Shown: positions 8,120-16,528 of the stretch, piece by piece | How positions within the stretch are numbered: position 1 is the first letter of the stretch | Layout: each line of letters starts with the position of its first letter | Assembly (NCBI GenBank): GCA_003561835.1 | Contig: PWVN01000146.1 | Location: forward strand, 1 to 29,904 | DNA from: Syntrophomonadaceae bacterium | GTDB taxonomy: Bacteria; Bacillota; Dethiobacteria; PWVN01 | DNA: 29,904 nt | Direction: 5' to 3' | Position numbers and translations under genes: made by a program | The notes under the pieces: model-generated | What the model was told of the DNA's origin: nothing | Databases searched by the model: none | Seen by the model: only the letters and a program-made list of their open reading frames with translations

Positions 8120-8738
8120 AGAAGGCGGCCGGGTGGAAGCCGTCGAGAGAAAGGGCCTGGAGGGGGCCCGGATCCGGATAAAGGCCAACCGGGTCCTTGC
8201 GGACCTGGCGGTGGGGGACAGCGTGGCGGTCAACGGCATCTGCCTGACGGTCACCACCCTGGGGAAGGAAGGCTTTGCCGCCGATGTGATGCCCGAGACC
8301 CTGCGGAAAACGGGCTTTGAGGCCCTCAAGGCGGGGGATGTCGTGAACCTGGAGCGGGCCATGCCGGCGACGGGACGTTTCGGCGGCCACATCGTCACCG
8401 GCCATATCGACGGAGTGGGCCGGGTTCTGAAGCGTTACCGGGAGGGGAACGCCATCATCTTCAAGATTTCCGCGCCGCCGGAAGTCTTGAGGTATACGGT
8501 GGAGAAGGGCTCCATCAGCGTGGACGGCATCAGCCTCACCGTGGCCCACCTGGAGGAGGGGGCTTTCTCCGTCTCCATCATCCCCCACACCGCCGCGGAA
8601 ACCACCCTGATGGACCGGAGGGTGGGGGACCCGGTGAACCTGGAGGGGGACTATATCGGAAAGTTTGTGGAAAAACTGCTGCGGGAGCGGCCTGCCGGGG
8701 GAAACCTGCTGGACGCCCTGCGGGACAATGGTTTTTAA
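8100..8738 (+). CDS. ribE: Riboflavin synthase, alpha chain
   Basis: A 212-residue protein with the two lumazine-binding repeats of riboflavin synthase. The first has MFTGLVEE at the very N-terminus and VNGICLTV. The second begins after GRFGGHIVTGHIDG and has SVDGISLTVA and VNLEGDYIGK. The enzyme dismutates two molecules of 6,7-dimethyl-8-ribityllumazine to riboflavin. A TTG 6 bases upstream is in frame, but ATG 8100 with AAAGGGGG gives the canonical MFTG start. The 20-base overlap with ribD indicates translational coupling. Confidence 0.96.
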   Translation: MFTGLVEEGGRVEAVERKGLEGARIRIKANRVLADLAVGDSVAVNGICLTVTTLGKEGFAADVMPETLRKTGFEALKAGDVVNLERAMPATGRFGGHIVTGHIDGVGRVLKRYREGNAIIFKISAPPEVLRYTVEKGSISVDGISLTVAHLEEGAFSVSIIPHTAAETTLMDRRVGDPVNLEGDYIGKFVEKLLRERPAGGNLLDALRDNGF

Positions 8739-8753
8739 CAGGAGGGGTTAGAC

Positions 8754-9956
8754 ATGAAATTCAACACCATCGAGGAAGCCATCGCGGAACTGAAGGCCGG
8801 AAAGATGATCATCGCCGTGGACGATGAGGACCGGGAAAACGAGGGGGACCTGATCATGGCGGCGGAAAAGGTGACGCCGGAAGCCGTCAACTTCATGGCC
8901 CGCTTCGGCTGCGGCCTCATCTGCGTCCCCCTGACGGGGGAGCGGGTCCGGGAACTGGGCCTGCCGTTGATGGTGGACCGGAACACGGAAGGTCAGGGGA
9001 CCGCCTTTACCGTCTCCGTGGATGCCAAGGAGAACATCACCACGGGAATCTCCGCCTTTGAACGGGCCCAAACCATCAAGACCCTCATCGACCCGGGGAC
9101 CGGGCCCGATGACCTGGCCCGGCCCGGCCATATCTTTCCCTTGATGGCCATGGAGGGGGGGGTCCTGCGGCGGGCGGGCCACACCGAGGCGGCGGTGGAC
9201 CTGGCCAAGTTGGCGGGCCTTTACCCGGCGGGGGTCATCTGTGAAGTCCTGTGCGAGGACGGCCACATGGCCCGGGTGCCGGAACTCATGGAGTTCGCCG
9301 GCCGCCACGGGTTGAAAATCATCACCATCGCCGACCTGATCAAGTACCGTATGAAGAAGGACAAGCTGGTGTGGAGGGCGGCGGAGGCCTCCCTGCCCAC
9401 CCGCTACGGGGATTTCACCATCGTGGCCTACGAAAACACCCTGGACAACCACACCCACCTGGCCCTGGTCAAGGGGGAAATCGACCCGGAGGAGTCCGTC
9501 CTGGTCCGGGTCCATTCCGAATGCCTGACAGGGGATGTGCTGGGGTCTATCAAGTGCGACTGCGGCAGCCAGCTGGCCCAGGCCATGCGCAAGATCGAGG
9601 AGGAGGGCCGGGGCGTCATCCTCTACATGCGCCAGGAGGGCCGGGGCATCGGCCTGGTGAACAAGATCAAGGCCTATGCCCTCCAGGACCAGGGGAAGGA
9701 TACGGTGGAAGCCAACGAGGCCCTGGGCTTTGCCGCCGACCTGCGGGACTACGGCATCGGGGCCCAGATCCTGGTGGACCTGGGGGTGAGGAGGATCCGC
9801 CTGCTGACCAACAACCCCAAAAAGATCCGGGGGCTGGAAGGCTACGGCCTCACCATCCTGGAGAGGGTCTCCATCGAGATCCCTTCCTGTGAATACAACG
9901 AACGGTATCTCCACACCAAGAAGGATAAGATGGGACATTTTTTGCGGTGCAACTAA
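8754..9956 (+). CDS. ribBA: Bifunctional DHBP synthase / GTP cyclohydrolase II
   Basis: A 400-residue fusion that makes both riboflavin precursors. The N-terminal half (~1-200) is 3,4-dihydroxy-2-butanone-4-phosphate synthase, with DDEDRENEGDL and the RPGHIFPL-type motif. The C-terminal half is GTP cyclohydrolase II, with zinc ligands Cys ~257, 268 and 270 in ECLTGDVLGSIKCDCG and the catalytic RQEGRGIGL. Length matches the standard RibBA. ATG 8754 follows AGGAGG, 15 bases after ribE. Both halves keep their key residues, so both activities are expected. Confidence 0.97.
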   Translation: MKFNTIEEAIAELKAGKMIIAVDDEDRENEGDLIMAAEKVTPEAVNFMARFGCGLICVPLTGERVRELGLPLMVDRNTEGQGTAFTVSVDAKENITTGISAFERAQTIKTLIDPGTGPDDLARPGHIFPLMAMEGGVLRRAGHTEAAVDLAKLAGLYPAGVICEVLCEDGHMARVPELMEFAGRHGLKIITIADLIKYRMKKDKLVWRAAEASLPTRYGDFTIVAYENTLDNHTHLALVKGEIDPEESVLVRVHSECLTGDVLGSIKCDCGSQLAQAMRKIEEEGRGVILYMRQEGRGIGLVNKIKAYALQDQGKDTVEANEALGFAADLRDYGIGAQILVDLGVRRIRLLTNNPKKIRGLEGYGLTILERVSIEIPSCEYNERYLHTKKDKMGHFLRCN

Positions 9957-9984
9957 CGAGAATGGACAAGGGAGGTAAATGATC

Positions 9985-10452
9985 ATGAAAACCTACGAAG
10001 GACAGCTAATTGCCCGGGATTTCAAGTTCGGCCTGGTGGTCAGCCGTTTCAACGAGCTCCTCTCCCAGAAGCTCCTGTCGGGGGCCCTGGACGCCCTGAA
10101 GCGCCACGAAGCCCAGGAGGAGAACATCGCCGTCAGCTGGGTGCCGGGGGCCTTTGAGATCCCCTTTGCCGCCAAAAAAATGGCGGAATCGGGGAAGTAT
10201 GATGCCGTCATCTGCCTGGGGGTGATTATCCGGGGCTCCACTCCCCACTTCGAATACATCGCCAGCGAGGTGGCCAAGGGGGTGGCCAAGGTGGGCCTGG
10301 ACAGCGGCGTGCCCACCATCTTTGGTGTCATCACCAGCGATACCATCGAGCAGGCCATCGAACGGGCCGGGACCAAAGTGGGGAACAAGGGCTGGGATGC
10401 GGCCGTAGGCGCCATCGAGATGGCGGACCTGACCCGGCGCCTCCATTCCTGA
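9985..10452 (+). CDS. ribH: 6,7-dimethyl-8-ribityllumazine synthase
   Basis: A 155-residue lumazine synthase (normal length) that joins the RibD-pathway pyrimidine and dihydroxybutanone phosphate. Motifs: VVSRFNE, WVPGAFEIPFAAKKMA, LGVIIRGSTPHFEYIA with the catalytic His, and GTKVGNKGWDAA. Two ATGs are possible. ATG 9979 is only 3 bases from GGAGG, while ATG 9985 has a 9-base spacing and is preferred. It is the last rib gene, and the next gene starts 3 bases after its stop. Confidence 0.96.
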   Translation: MKTYEGQLIARDFKFGLVVSRFNELLSQKLLSGALDALKRHEAQEENIAVSWVPGAFEIPFAAKKMAESGKYDAVICLGVIIRGSTPHFEYIASEVAKGVAKVGLDSGVPTIFGVITSDTIEQAIERAGTKVGNKGWDAAVGAIEMADLTRRLHS

Positions 10453-10455
10453 GTC

Positions 10456-11100
10456 ATGGCTGTCACCAGAATTGCCGCCGCCATCCTGGCGGGGGGCAAG
10501 AGCTCCCGCATGGGGCAGAACAAAGCCTTTCTGCCCTTCCGGGGCAAACCCCTGATCTGCCGAGTCTACCAGGCCCTGGCAGGGGTCTTCGACCAGGTCT
10601 TCGTGGTGGGGCCCCGGGAAGTGGGGGACCTGCTCCGGGTAAAGAGCTGCCCCGACCTTCAGGAGGGGGAAAGGCCCAGTTCCATCCGGGGCATCTATAC
10701 GGGCCTCATCGCGTCCCCCACCCTTTATACCTTTTTTGCCCCCTGCGACATGCCCTTCCTGAACCCCGCCGCCCTTCGGGAGATGCGGGAGGGCCTGCCC
10801 CCGGGTTGTGATGCCTATGTGCCCCGCCGGGGGGAGTACTGGCAGCCCCTGCACGCCCTTTACAGCAAGAACTGCCTGCCTGTTATCGAAAGCCAGCTCG
10901 GGAAGAAAAATTACAAAATCATGGACTTTTATGATAAAGTAAGGACATGTACGAAGGATATGCAGTCCCTGGAGGACTTGGAACCGCAGCTGCCCCTCTT
11001 CTTCAACATCAACACGGCGGCGGACCTGGAGGAGGCCCTAACGAGGGTTTCCCGGGTTCAGGCCCCAAGGGAGAGCCCCTGCCATGACCAAAGACGGTGA
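10456..11100 (+). CDS. mobA: MobA-like molybdenum cofactor guanylyltransferase
   Basis: A 214-residue nucleotidyltransferase of the MobA family, which adds GMP to molybdopterin. The nucleotide-binding signature is LAGGKSSRMGQNKAFLPF at residues ~10-27. The family usually has D before K where this protein has N (GQNK). The metal-binding Asp is in PCDMPFL. The C-terminal half (QPLHALY, FNINTAADLEEA) is typical. No clear Shine-Dalgarno site is seen before ATG 10456, so translation probably depends on ribosomes finishing ribH 3 bases upstream. The 3' end overlaps the sigma-factor gene by 17 bases. A related nucleotidyltransferase role cannot be excluded. Confidence 0.85.
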   Translation: MAVTRIAAAILAGGKSSRMGQNKAFLPFRGKPLICRVYQALAGVFDQVFVVGPREVGDLLRVKSCPDLQEGERPSSIRGIYTGLIASPTLYTFFAPCDMPFLNPAALREMREGLPPGCDAYVPRRGEYWQPLHALYSKNCLPVIESQLGKKNYKIMDFYDKVRTCTKDMQSLEDLEPQLPLFFNINTAADLEEALTRVSRVQAPRESPCHDQRR

Positions 11101-11701
11101 CCTGATCAAAGGGTTTCTTGCCGGGAAGGAAACGGCCTTCGAGGAACTGGTCTCCCGGTACGAAAAAAAAGTGTATTCCCTCTGCTATCAATACGCGGGG
11201 AACCAGGAGGACGCCCTGGATCTGGCCCAGGAGACCTTCCTCCGGGTTTACCGTTTCCTGCCCAAATTCCGCTTTGATGCCGCCTTTTCCACCTGGGTGT
11301 ACCGGCTGGCGGTGAATACCTGCCTGGACTTCCTCCGCAAGCAGAAGCACAACCCTTCCCTCTCCCTGGATGCCCCCCTGAAGCTGGCGGATGGGGAGAC
11401 GGTGGGCCGGGAAGTGGCCGCTGAGGACCCCTCGCCGGTGGAGGAACTGGAGAGGAAGGAGCTGCGCCGGGAGATCCTCAAGGCCCTGGACCGGCTGCCG
11501 GAAGAGCAGCGGTACCCCATCCTCCTCAAGGAATTCCAGAACCTGAGCTACGAGGAGATCGCCGACCTGCTGCAGGTCCCCCTGGGAACGGTCCGTTCCC
11601 GGATCAGCCGGGGCCGGTTGAAATTGAAAACAATTTTTCTGGAAATGGAACTTTTGCCTGCCGGTCTTCATCTAAGAAGACAAGGGGAGGTGGAACTATG
11701 A
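11084..11701 (+). CDS. ECF-type RNA polymerase sigma factor
   Basis: A 205-residue sigma-70-family protein with only regions 2 and 4, the ECF layout. Region 2: FEELVSRYEKKVYSLCYQY, DALDLAQETFLRVYR and FSTWVYRLAVNTCLDFLRK. Region 4 with the helix-turn-helix: LPEEQRYPILLKEF, LSYEEIADLLQVP and GTVRSRISRGR. A linker of about 50 residues rich in acidic sequence separates them. It overlaps mobA by 17 bases and its stop overlaps the start of the anti-sigma gene (ATGA), so the pair is made together. The regulon is not evident. Confidence 0.93.
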   Translation: MTKDGDLIKGFLAGKETAFEELVSRYEKKVYSLCYQYAGNQEDALDLAQETFLRVYRFLPKFRFDAAFSTWVYRLAVNTCLDFLRKQKHNPSLSLDAPLKLADGETVGREVAAEDPSPVEELERKELRREILKALDRLPEEQRYPILLKEFQNLSYEEIADLLQVPLGTVRSRISRGRLKLKTIFLEMELLPAGLHLRRQGEVEL

Positions 11702-12333
11702 AATGCACAGAGCTTAAGGAACACCTGGCCTTGTATGCCGACGGTTCCCTGAAGGGGGAGGAGGCTCTGGGGGTGCAGAGGCACCTGGAGGGCTGCCCTT
11801 CCTGCAGGGAGGATCTGGAGGGCCTTAAGGGGATGCTGGGCCTGCTGAAGGCCGTACCGGAGCCGCCCGTGCCCGGGAAGCTTCACCGGCATATCATGGC
11901 GGGGATCAGGGAAGAGAGGGAGCGGGCCAAAAGGAAGCGGGCGGGCCGCTGGTTTGGCATGCCCCGGACCTTGGCCGCAGCGGCGGCCGTCTTTCTCCTG
12001 TTTTTTGCCGGGGGGAACCTGTACCTGACGGCCCCCCTCATGAGCGGCTCAACCCGCTCCGATTATGGCCTTTTGGAGTCCCAGGATGCCCAGCCCCGGG
12101 ACGATGTCGCTGTGGCCGGCGAGCTGCCGGAGGCGGAGGCCGGAGAAGATAAAGCCGTGGAGAATGAAGCGGAGGAGGAGCGGTCCCGGGAGGGTGCCCT
12201 GCCGGGACCCGAATCCCGGCAGCGAAACCCCATCGGGAATATCGCCGCCTACAACGCCGCCCTCTTTGCCCTGGGAGGCGGTCTCTGGTATTATTACAGG
12301 CGGAGGGTCCAATCTCAAAGAGGAAACAGGTGA
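11698..12333 (+). CDS. Membrane anti-sigma factor with zinc-finger (ZAS) domain
   Basis: A 211-residue protein. The N-terminal domain carries Cys3 and H-x3-C-x2-C (HLEGCPSC, residues ~29-36), the ZAS motif that binds ECF sigma factors. A basic linker leads to one membrane helix around residues 87-107. An acidic, Glu/Ala-rich segment follows, and a second hydrophobic stretch lies near the C-terminus (NAALFALGGGLWYYY). The start overlaps the sigma stop by four bases and has AGGGGAGG before it. The arrangement says it holds the upstream sigma factor inactive at the membrane. The signal that releases it is unknown. Confidence 0.88.
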   Translation: MKCTELKEHLALYADGSLKGEEALGVQRHLEGCPSCREDLEGLKGMLGLLKAVPEPPVPGKLHRHIMAGIREERERAKRKRAGRWFGMPRTLAAAAAVFLLFFAGGNLYLTAPLMSGSTRSDYGLLESQDAQPRDDVAVAGELPEAEAGEDKAVENEAEEERSREGALPGPESRQRNPIGNIAAYNAALFALGGGLWYYYRRRVQSQRGNR

Positions 12334-12343
12334 TGAACGGGGA

Positions 12344-14968
12344 ATGAAAGAAACCTTCATGATTCTGGACGGCAACAACCTGGTGTACCGGGCCTTTTTT
12401 GCCCTGCCCCTGCTGAAGAATTCCCGGGGCCAGTACACCAATGCGGTTTACGGATTTACCACCATGCTGCTGCGCCTCCTGAAGGAGGAGGACCCCGCCT
12501 ACCTGGCGGTGGCCTTCGACCTGGCAGCCCCCACCTTCCGCCACCAGGTCTATGCCGATTACAAGGCCAAGCGGGAGAGGGCCCCCGACGAACTGCGGGA
12601 GCAGATCCCCCTGGTCAAGGACATCCTGCGGGCCATGGAGGTGGAGATCCTGGAAGTGGAGGGCTTCGAGGCCGATGATGTCATCGGGACCTGCTGCGAA
12701 AAGTCCGCCCATCAGGGGGTTGAATCCCTGATCGTCTCCGGGGACGCCGATGTGTTCCAGCTCATCTCCCCCCATACCCGGGTTGTCCAGGTGAAGAAGG
12801 GGGTTACCCAGACCCAACTCCTGGACCGGGAGGGCCTGAAGGACAGGATGGGCCTCTTCCCGGAGCAGGTGGTGGATTACAAGGCCCTGAAGGGGGACAC
12901 CTCCGACAATATCCCGGGGGTCCCGGGCATCGGCGATAAGACCGCCCTGAAGCTCCTCAAGCAGTTCCCCTCCCTGGAAGAGATCCTGGACAACGCCCAT
13001 GCCGTGGCGGGGGAGAGGGTGCGCCGCAACCTGGAAACCTACCGGGAGCAGGCCATCCTCAGCAAAGAACTTGCCACCATCTGCCGGCAGGTCCCCCTGG
13101 AATTCTCCCTGGAGAGGCTCAAGCGCAAAGAAACCCACTCCTCAAAGGTCAGGGAGCTTTTTGAGGAGCTGGAATTCACCTCCCTCCTGGACAGGCTCAC
13201 CTTCGAGGAGGAGGCCGCACCTTTGCGGGAGGAGGATTCTCCCAGGGTAAAGGTCAGGGAGGCCGGGAAGGCGGAGCTAAAGGAGAAGGTCCGGGCGGGT
13301 AAGCCCCTTTACCTCATATTTCTGCCCCGGCAGGGCAAAGGCAGGGAAGCCCGGGGGATGGCCCTCTTCCAGGAAAGCGAGGGTTTTTACCTGGATTTCG
13401 GGGAAGGCATCTTCGACGGGGCCGGGGAGCTTTTATCCCTCTTGAAACCCGTCCTGGAGGACGGGGACACCCCCAAAATCACCACCCTGGGGAAGGATGC
13501 CCTCCACGGCCTGGCAGACCGGGATATCCACCTGAAGGGCCTCAGTTTTGATGTCAGTATCGCTGCCTACCTTTTGGACCCCACCCGCAAGGACTTTTCT
13601 TTGCCGGCCCTCAGCCGGGACTTCCTGAAGGTTTCCCTGACCCGGGAGGAGGATGAGGACCTGCCCCCCGGGGTGGCCCTCCACCTTCTGCAGGAACTCC
13701 ACCGGGAGCTTGAGGGCAGCCTGGCCGCCCTGGGCCTGGAGGACCTCTTCTACAAGCTGGAGCTCCCCCTGATCCAGGTCCTGGCTTCTATGGAAGACCG
13801 GGGGGTCAAGATCGACGACGCCATCCTTGCGGCCATGGGCAGGGGCATCAAGGAGAAGGAGGATGCCCTGCGGCAGGAGATCTATGCCCTGGCGGGGGAA
13901 ACCTTCAACATCAACTCCCCCGTGCAGCTCCGGGAAATCCTCTTTGAAAAGCTGAAGCTCCCCGTCCTGAAGAAGACCAAGACGGGGCCTTCCACCGATG
14001 CCTCTGTCCTGGAGGAACTGGCGGGGCGCCAGGAAGTCGTGGCCAAAATCCTCCAGCTCAGGTACCAGTTCAAGCTGCGGACCACCTATGTGGAAGGGCT
14101 TTTGAACCTGAGGGACGAAAAGACAGGGAAAATTCATACCACCTACAACCAGACGGTGACAGCCACGGGTCGGCTGAGCAGCACGGAACCGAATCTGCAG
14201 AACATCCCTATCCGGCAGGAGGAAGGGCGGCTGATCCGCCGGGCCTTCATCCCCTCCCGGGAGGGCTGGGTTCTGCTGGCAGCGGACTACTCCCAGATCG
14301 AACTGCGGCTCCTGGCCCATCTTTCGGGGGACGAGGGGCTGACCCGGGCCTTCCGGGAGGGGGAAGATATCCACCGCAAGACGGCGGCGGAAGTCTGGCA
14401 CGTCCCCTTGCCGGAGGTGACTCCCGCCATGCGCAGCGGGGCCAAGGCCATCAACTTCGGCATCATCTACGGCATGAGCGATTACGGCCTCTCCCAGGCC
14501 CTGAACATCAGCCGGGAGGAGGCGGGGGATTTTATCCGGCGCTATTTTGAGCGCTATCCCCGGGTCAAGGACTACATGAACGAGAGCATCCGGAAGGCCC
14601 GGGAAGAGGGCTTTGTCACCACCCTCCTGAAGCGGCGCCGCTACCTGCCCGACATCAACCACAAAAATTTCAACCTGCGGAGCTTTTCCGAGCGCATGGC
14701 CATCAACACCCCCATCCAGGGGACGGCAGCGGATATCATCAAGAAGGCCATGGTCAAGATGGCCGGGGCCCTGGACCGGGAAGGGCTGGCAGCCCGCATG
14801 CTCCTCCAGGTCCATGACGAACTGGTCTTTGAGGTGCCGGAAGGGGAGCTCAAGGAGAGCGCCCTCCTGGTCCGGGAGATCATGGAACAGGTCATCGCCC
14901 TTTCGGTGCCCCTGACGGTGGACCTAAAACACGGGCCCAACTGGCTGGATATGCAGCCCCTGGCCTGA
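12344..14968 (+). CDS. polA: DNA polymerase I
   Basis: An 874-residue family A polymerase used in repair and Okazaki-fragment processing. The N-terminal 5'-3' nuclease (~1-290) shows VEGFEADDVIGT, SGDADVFQL and KGDTSDNIPGVPGIGDKTA. The middle domain (~300-490) lacks a recognisable D-x-E proofreading motif, so 3'-5' exonuclease is probably lost, as in Bacillus and Thermus PolA. Polymerase motifs: A, ADYSQIELR (Asp ~648); B, RSGAKAINFGIIYG; C, VHDELVFEV (HDE ~824-826). The frame is open further upstream inside the anti-sigma gene, but ATG 12344 gives the family N-terminus (MKETFMILDGNN). ATG 12359 is possible. Confidence 0.96.
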   Translation: MKETFMILDGNNLVYRAFFALPLLKNSRGQYTNAVYGFTTMLLRLLKEEDPAYLAVAFDLAAPTFRHQVYADYKAKRERAPDELREQIPLVKDILRAMEVEILEVEGFEADDVIGTCCEKSAHQGVESLIVSGDADVFQLISPHTRVVQVKKGVTQTQLLDREGLKDRMGLFPEQVVDYKALKGDTSDNIPGVPGIGDKTALKLLKQFPSLEEILDNAHAVAGERVRRNLETYREQAILSKELATICRQVPLEFSLERLKRKETHSSKVRELFEELEFTSLLDRLTFEEEAAPLREEDSPRVKVREAGKAELKEKVRAGKPLYLIFLPRQGKGREARGMALFQESEGFYLDFGEGIFDGAGELLSLLKPVLEDGDTPKITTLGKDALHGLADRDIHLKGLSFDVSIAAYLLDPTRKDFSLPALSRDFLKVSLTREEDEDLPPGVALHLLQELHRELEGSLAALGLEDLFYKLELPLIQVLASMEDRGVKIDDAILAAMGRGIKEKEDALRQEIYALAGETFNINSPVQLREILFEKLKLPVLKKTKTGPSTDASVLEELAGRQEVVAKILQLRYQFKLRTTYVEGLLNLRDEKTGKIHTTYNQTVTATGRLSSTEPNLQNIPIRQEEGRLIRRAFIPSREGWVLLAADYSQIELRLLAHLSGDEGLTRAFREGEDIHRKTAAEVWHVPLPEVTPAMRSGAKAINFGIIYGMSDYGLSQALNISREEAGDFIRRYFERYPRVKDYMNESIRKAREEGFVTTLLKRRRYLPDINHKNFNLRSFSERMAINTPIQGTAADIIKKAMVKMAGALDREGLAARMLLQVHDELVFEVPEGELKESALLVREIMEQVIALSVPLTVDLKHGPNWLDMQPLA

Positions 14969-14984
14969 AGAAGGAGGGACGTCC

Positions 14985-15821
14985 GTGCCGGAGCTGCCGG
15001 AAGTGGAAACCATCCGCAGGGATTTGCAGAGGCTCCTGCCGGGAAAGGTAATCGAAGATGTGAAGCTCTTGTTCCCCGGGTTTGTCAAGTACCCTGACCC
15101 CGGGGAATTTGTCCGGTTGTGCCGGGGAAAGGCCGTCCTCCAAACGGGCCGGCGGGGGAAATACCTCTTCCTGCACCTGTCGGAGGGCTTCCTTTTGGCC
15201 GTCCACCTGAGGATGACGGGCCGCCTCCTGTATTACCCGAAGCAGGAACCCCCCGCCCTGCATACCCGCGGGGTTTTTTCCTTTGCCGGTGGAGGGGAGC
15301 TCCATTTTCACGATGTGCGGAAGTTCGGCACCATGTGGCTGGTGGAGCCCGGGGCCCTGGACCGGATCGGGGGCCTGAAGGCCCTGGGCCCCGAACCCCT
15401 TAGGGAGGGGTTTTCCCCCGCCTTCCTCCATGAGTGCTGCCGGAAGACGACCAGGCCCATAAAAAGCCTCCTTCTGTCCCAGGAGGCGGCGGCGGGCATC
15501 GGCAATATCTACGCTGACGAGGCCCTCTTCAAAGCGGGGCTTAACCCCCGGCGGCGGGCGAATTCCCTGACCCGGGAGGAGGCGGAAAAACTCCGGGATG
15601 CCATCCGGGAGGTCCTTCGGGAAGGAATTTCGGCCCGGGGCACCAGCAGGCGGGATTACCTGGACGCCGGCGGCCGGTCGGGCTCCTACCAGGACCGGCT
15701 GAAGGTGTACGGCCGCAAGGGGCAGGAGTGCCCCCTCTGCCGCTGCCCCGTCCAGCGGGTCGTCATCGCCGGCAGGAGCACCCATTTTTGCCCGGCCTGC
15801 CAGGCCGTTAAAGGAGAATAG
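14985..15821 (+). CDS. mutM: Formamidopyrimidine-DNA glycosylase (Fpg/MutM)
   Basis: A 278-residue DNA repair enzyme that removes 8-oxoguanine and formamidopyrimidines. GTG 14985 after GAAGGAGGG gives the invariant PELPEVE N-terminus, whose Pro2 and Glu3 are catalytic. RRGKYLFLHL supplies the conserved Lys. The helix-two-turn-helix contains GIGNIYADEALF. The C-terminal zinc finger is C-x2-C-x16-C-x2-C (CPLC ... FCPAC). It follows polA by 16 bases, the usual Firmicute order, so the two are probably co-transcribed. Confidence 0.97.
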   Translation: MPELPEVETIRRDLQRLLPGKVIEDVKLLFPGFVKYPDPGEFVRLCRGKAVLQTGRRGKYLFLHLSEGFLLAVHLRMTGRLLYYPKQEPPALHTRGVFSFAGGGELHFHDVRKFGTMWLVEPGALDRIGGLKALGPEPLREGFSPAFLHECCRKTTRPIKSLLLSQEAAAGIGNIYADEALFKAGLNPRRRANSLTREEAEKLRDAIREVLREGISARGTSRRDYLDAGGRSGSYQDRLKVYGRKGQECPLCRCPVQRVVIAGRSTHFCPACQAVKGE

Positions 15822-15885
15822 ACAGGCACTCTTTTGTGCTGCTCCCATACTATGATAGTACATTCTCCAAAGGGGGCAGCAAAGA

Positions 15886-16491
15886 GTGGAGTTTTTGTCG
15901 TCCTTTCTCCTAGCGGCAGCAGTCAGCATCGACGGCCTGGGGGCGGGCTTCGCCTACGGCGTGCGGAACCTTTACGTACCCCTTCTCTCCCTCTTCATCG
16001 TCAGCATTTCCTCTTCCCTGGCCTTACTGGCGGCCATGTTTGCGGGCCGCTCCATGGCCTCCCTATTTCCCCCCCACATGGCTTCCCTGGCGGGAGGGGG
16101 CATCCTCATCCTGGTGGGAGGCTACATCATCGGGAGCACCTTTCTGGAAGAGGCCCCGGCGGGGGAAGTACATAAGGCCAAAACCTCGTTGCGGAGCCTT
16201 CTGCGGGAGCCCGAGAAGGCGGACTTTGACAGGTCCGGTTCCATCAACGCCCGGGAGGCGGCCATTTTGGGGCTGGCCCTGGCTATGGACGCCTTCGGCG
16301 CCGGCTTCGGCGCCGCTATGGCCGGGTACTCCCCCCTGGTCACCTGCCTGCTGGTGGGGGTGTGCAAGTTTTTGTTCGTCTCCGGGGGCGTCTCCCTGGG
16401 TAAGCGGTATGCCAGGAGCCTGGACAGCACAAAAGCCTCCTGGCTGGCAGGAGGGGTATTGATAATTCTGGGAGTTATCAATATAATATAA
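15886..16491 (+). CDS. ytaF: Sporulation membrane protein YtaF (MntP-like)
   Basis: A 201-residue integral membrane protein of the YtaF/MntP-like family with about six membrane segments in two related halves. Each half has an acidic helix start (VSIDGLGAGFAYG near the N-terminus, LALAMDAFGAGFGAAM near residue 140). Between the halves is a soluble loop with an EF-hand-like sequence DFDRSGSINARE (D-x-D-x-S-G-x-I-x3-E). GTG 15886 has AAAGGGGG nine bases upstream. The gene order mutM-ytaF-coaE is the Bacillus order, where ytaF is annotated as a sporulation protein. Transport of a divalent metal is plausible from the family but not shown. Confidence 0.85.
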   Translation: MEFLSSFLLAAAVSIDGLGAGFAYGVRNLYVPLLSLFIVSISSSLALLAAMFAGRSMASLFPPHMASLAGGGILILVGGYIIGSTFLEEAPAGEVHKAKTSLRSLLREPEKADFDRSGSINAREAAILGLALAMDAFGAGFGAAMAGYSPLVTCLLVGVCKFLFVSGGVSLGKRYARSLDSTKASWLAGGVLIILGVINII

Positions 16492-16528
16492 AGAGTCTCT
16501 CGCAGCGAAACTCCGGGGAGCGATGGAA

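Noticed and set aside
12038..14815. Long minus-strand frames opposite the anti-sigma gene and polA
   Set aside because: Antisense shadows with no recognisable motifs. polA motifs on the plus strand are complete.
15846..15852. CATACTA as a sigma-G -10 box before ytaF
   Set aside because: The nearest -35-like GAATA (15816-15820) is 25 bases away, not the 17-18 needed.
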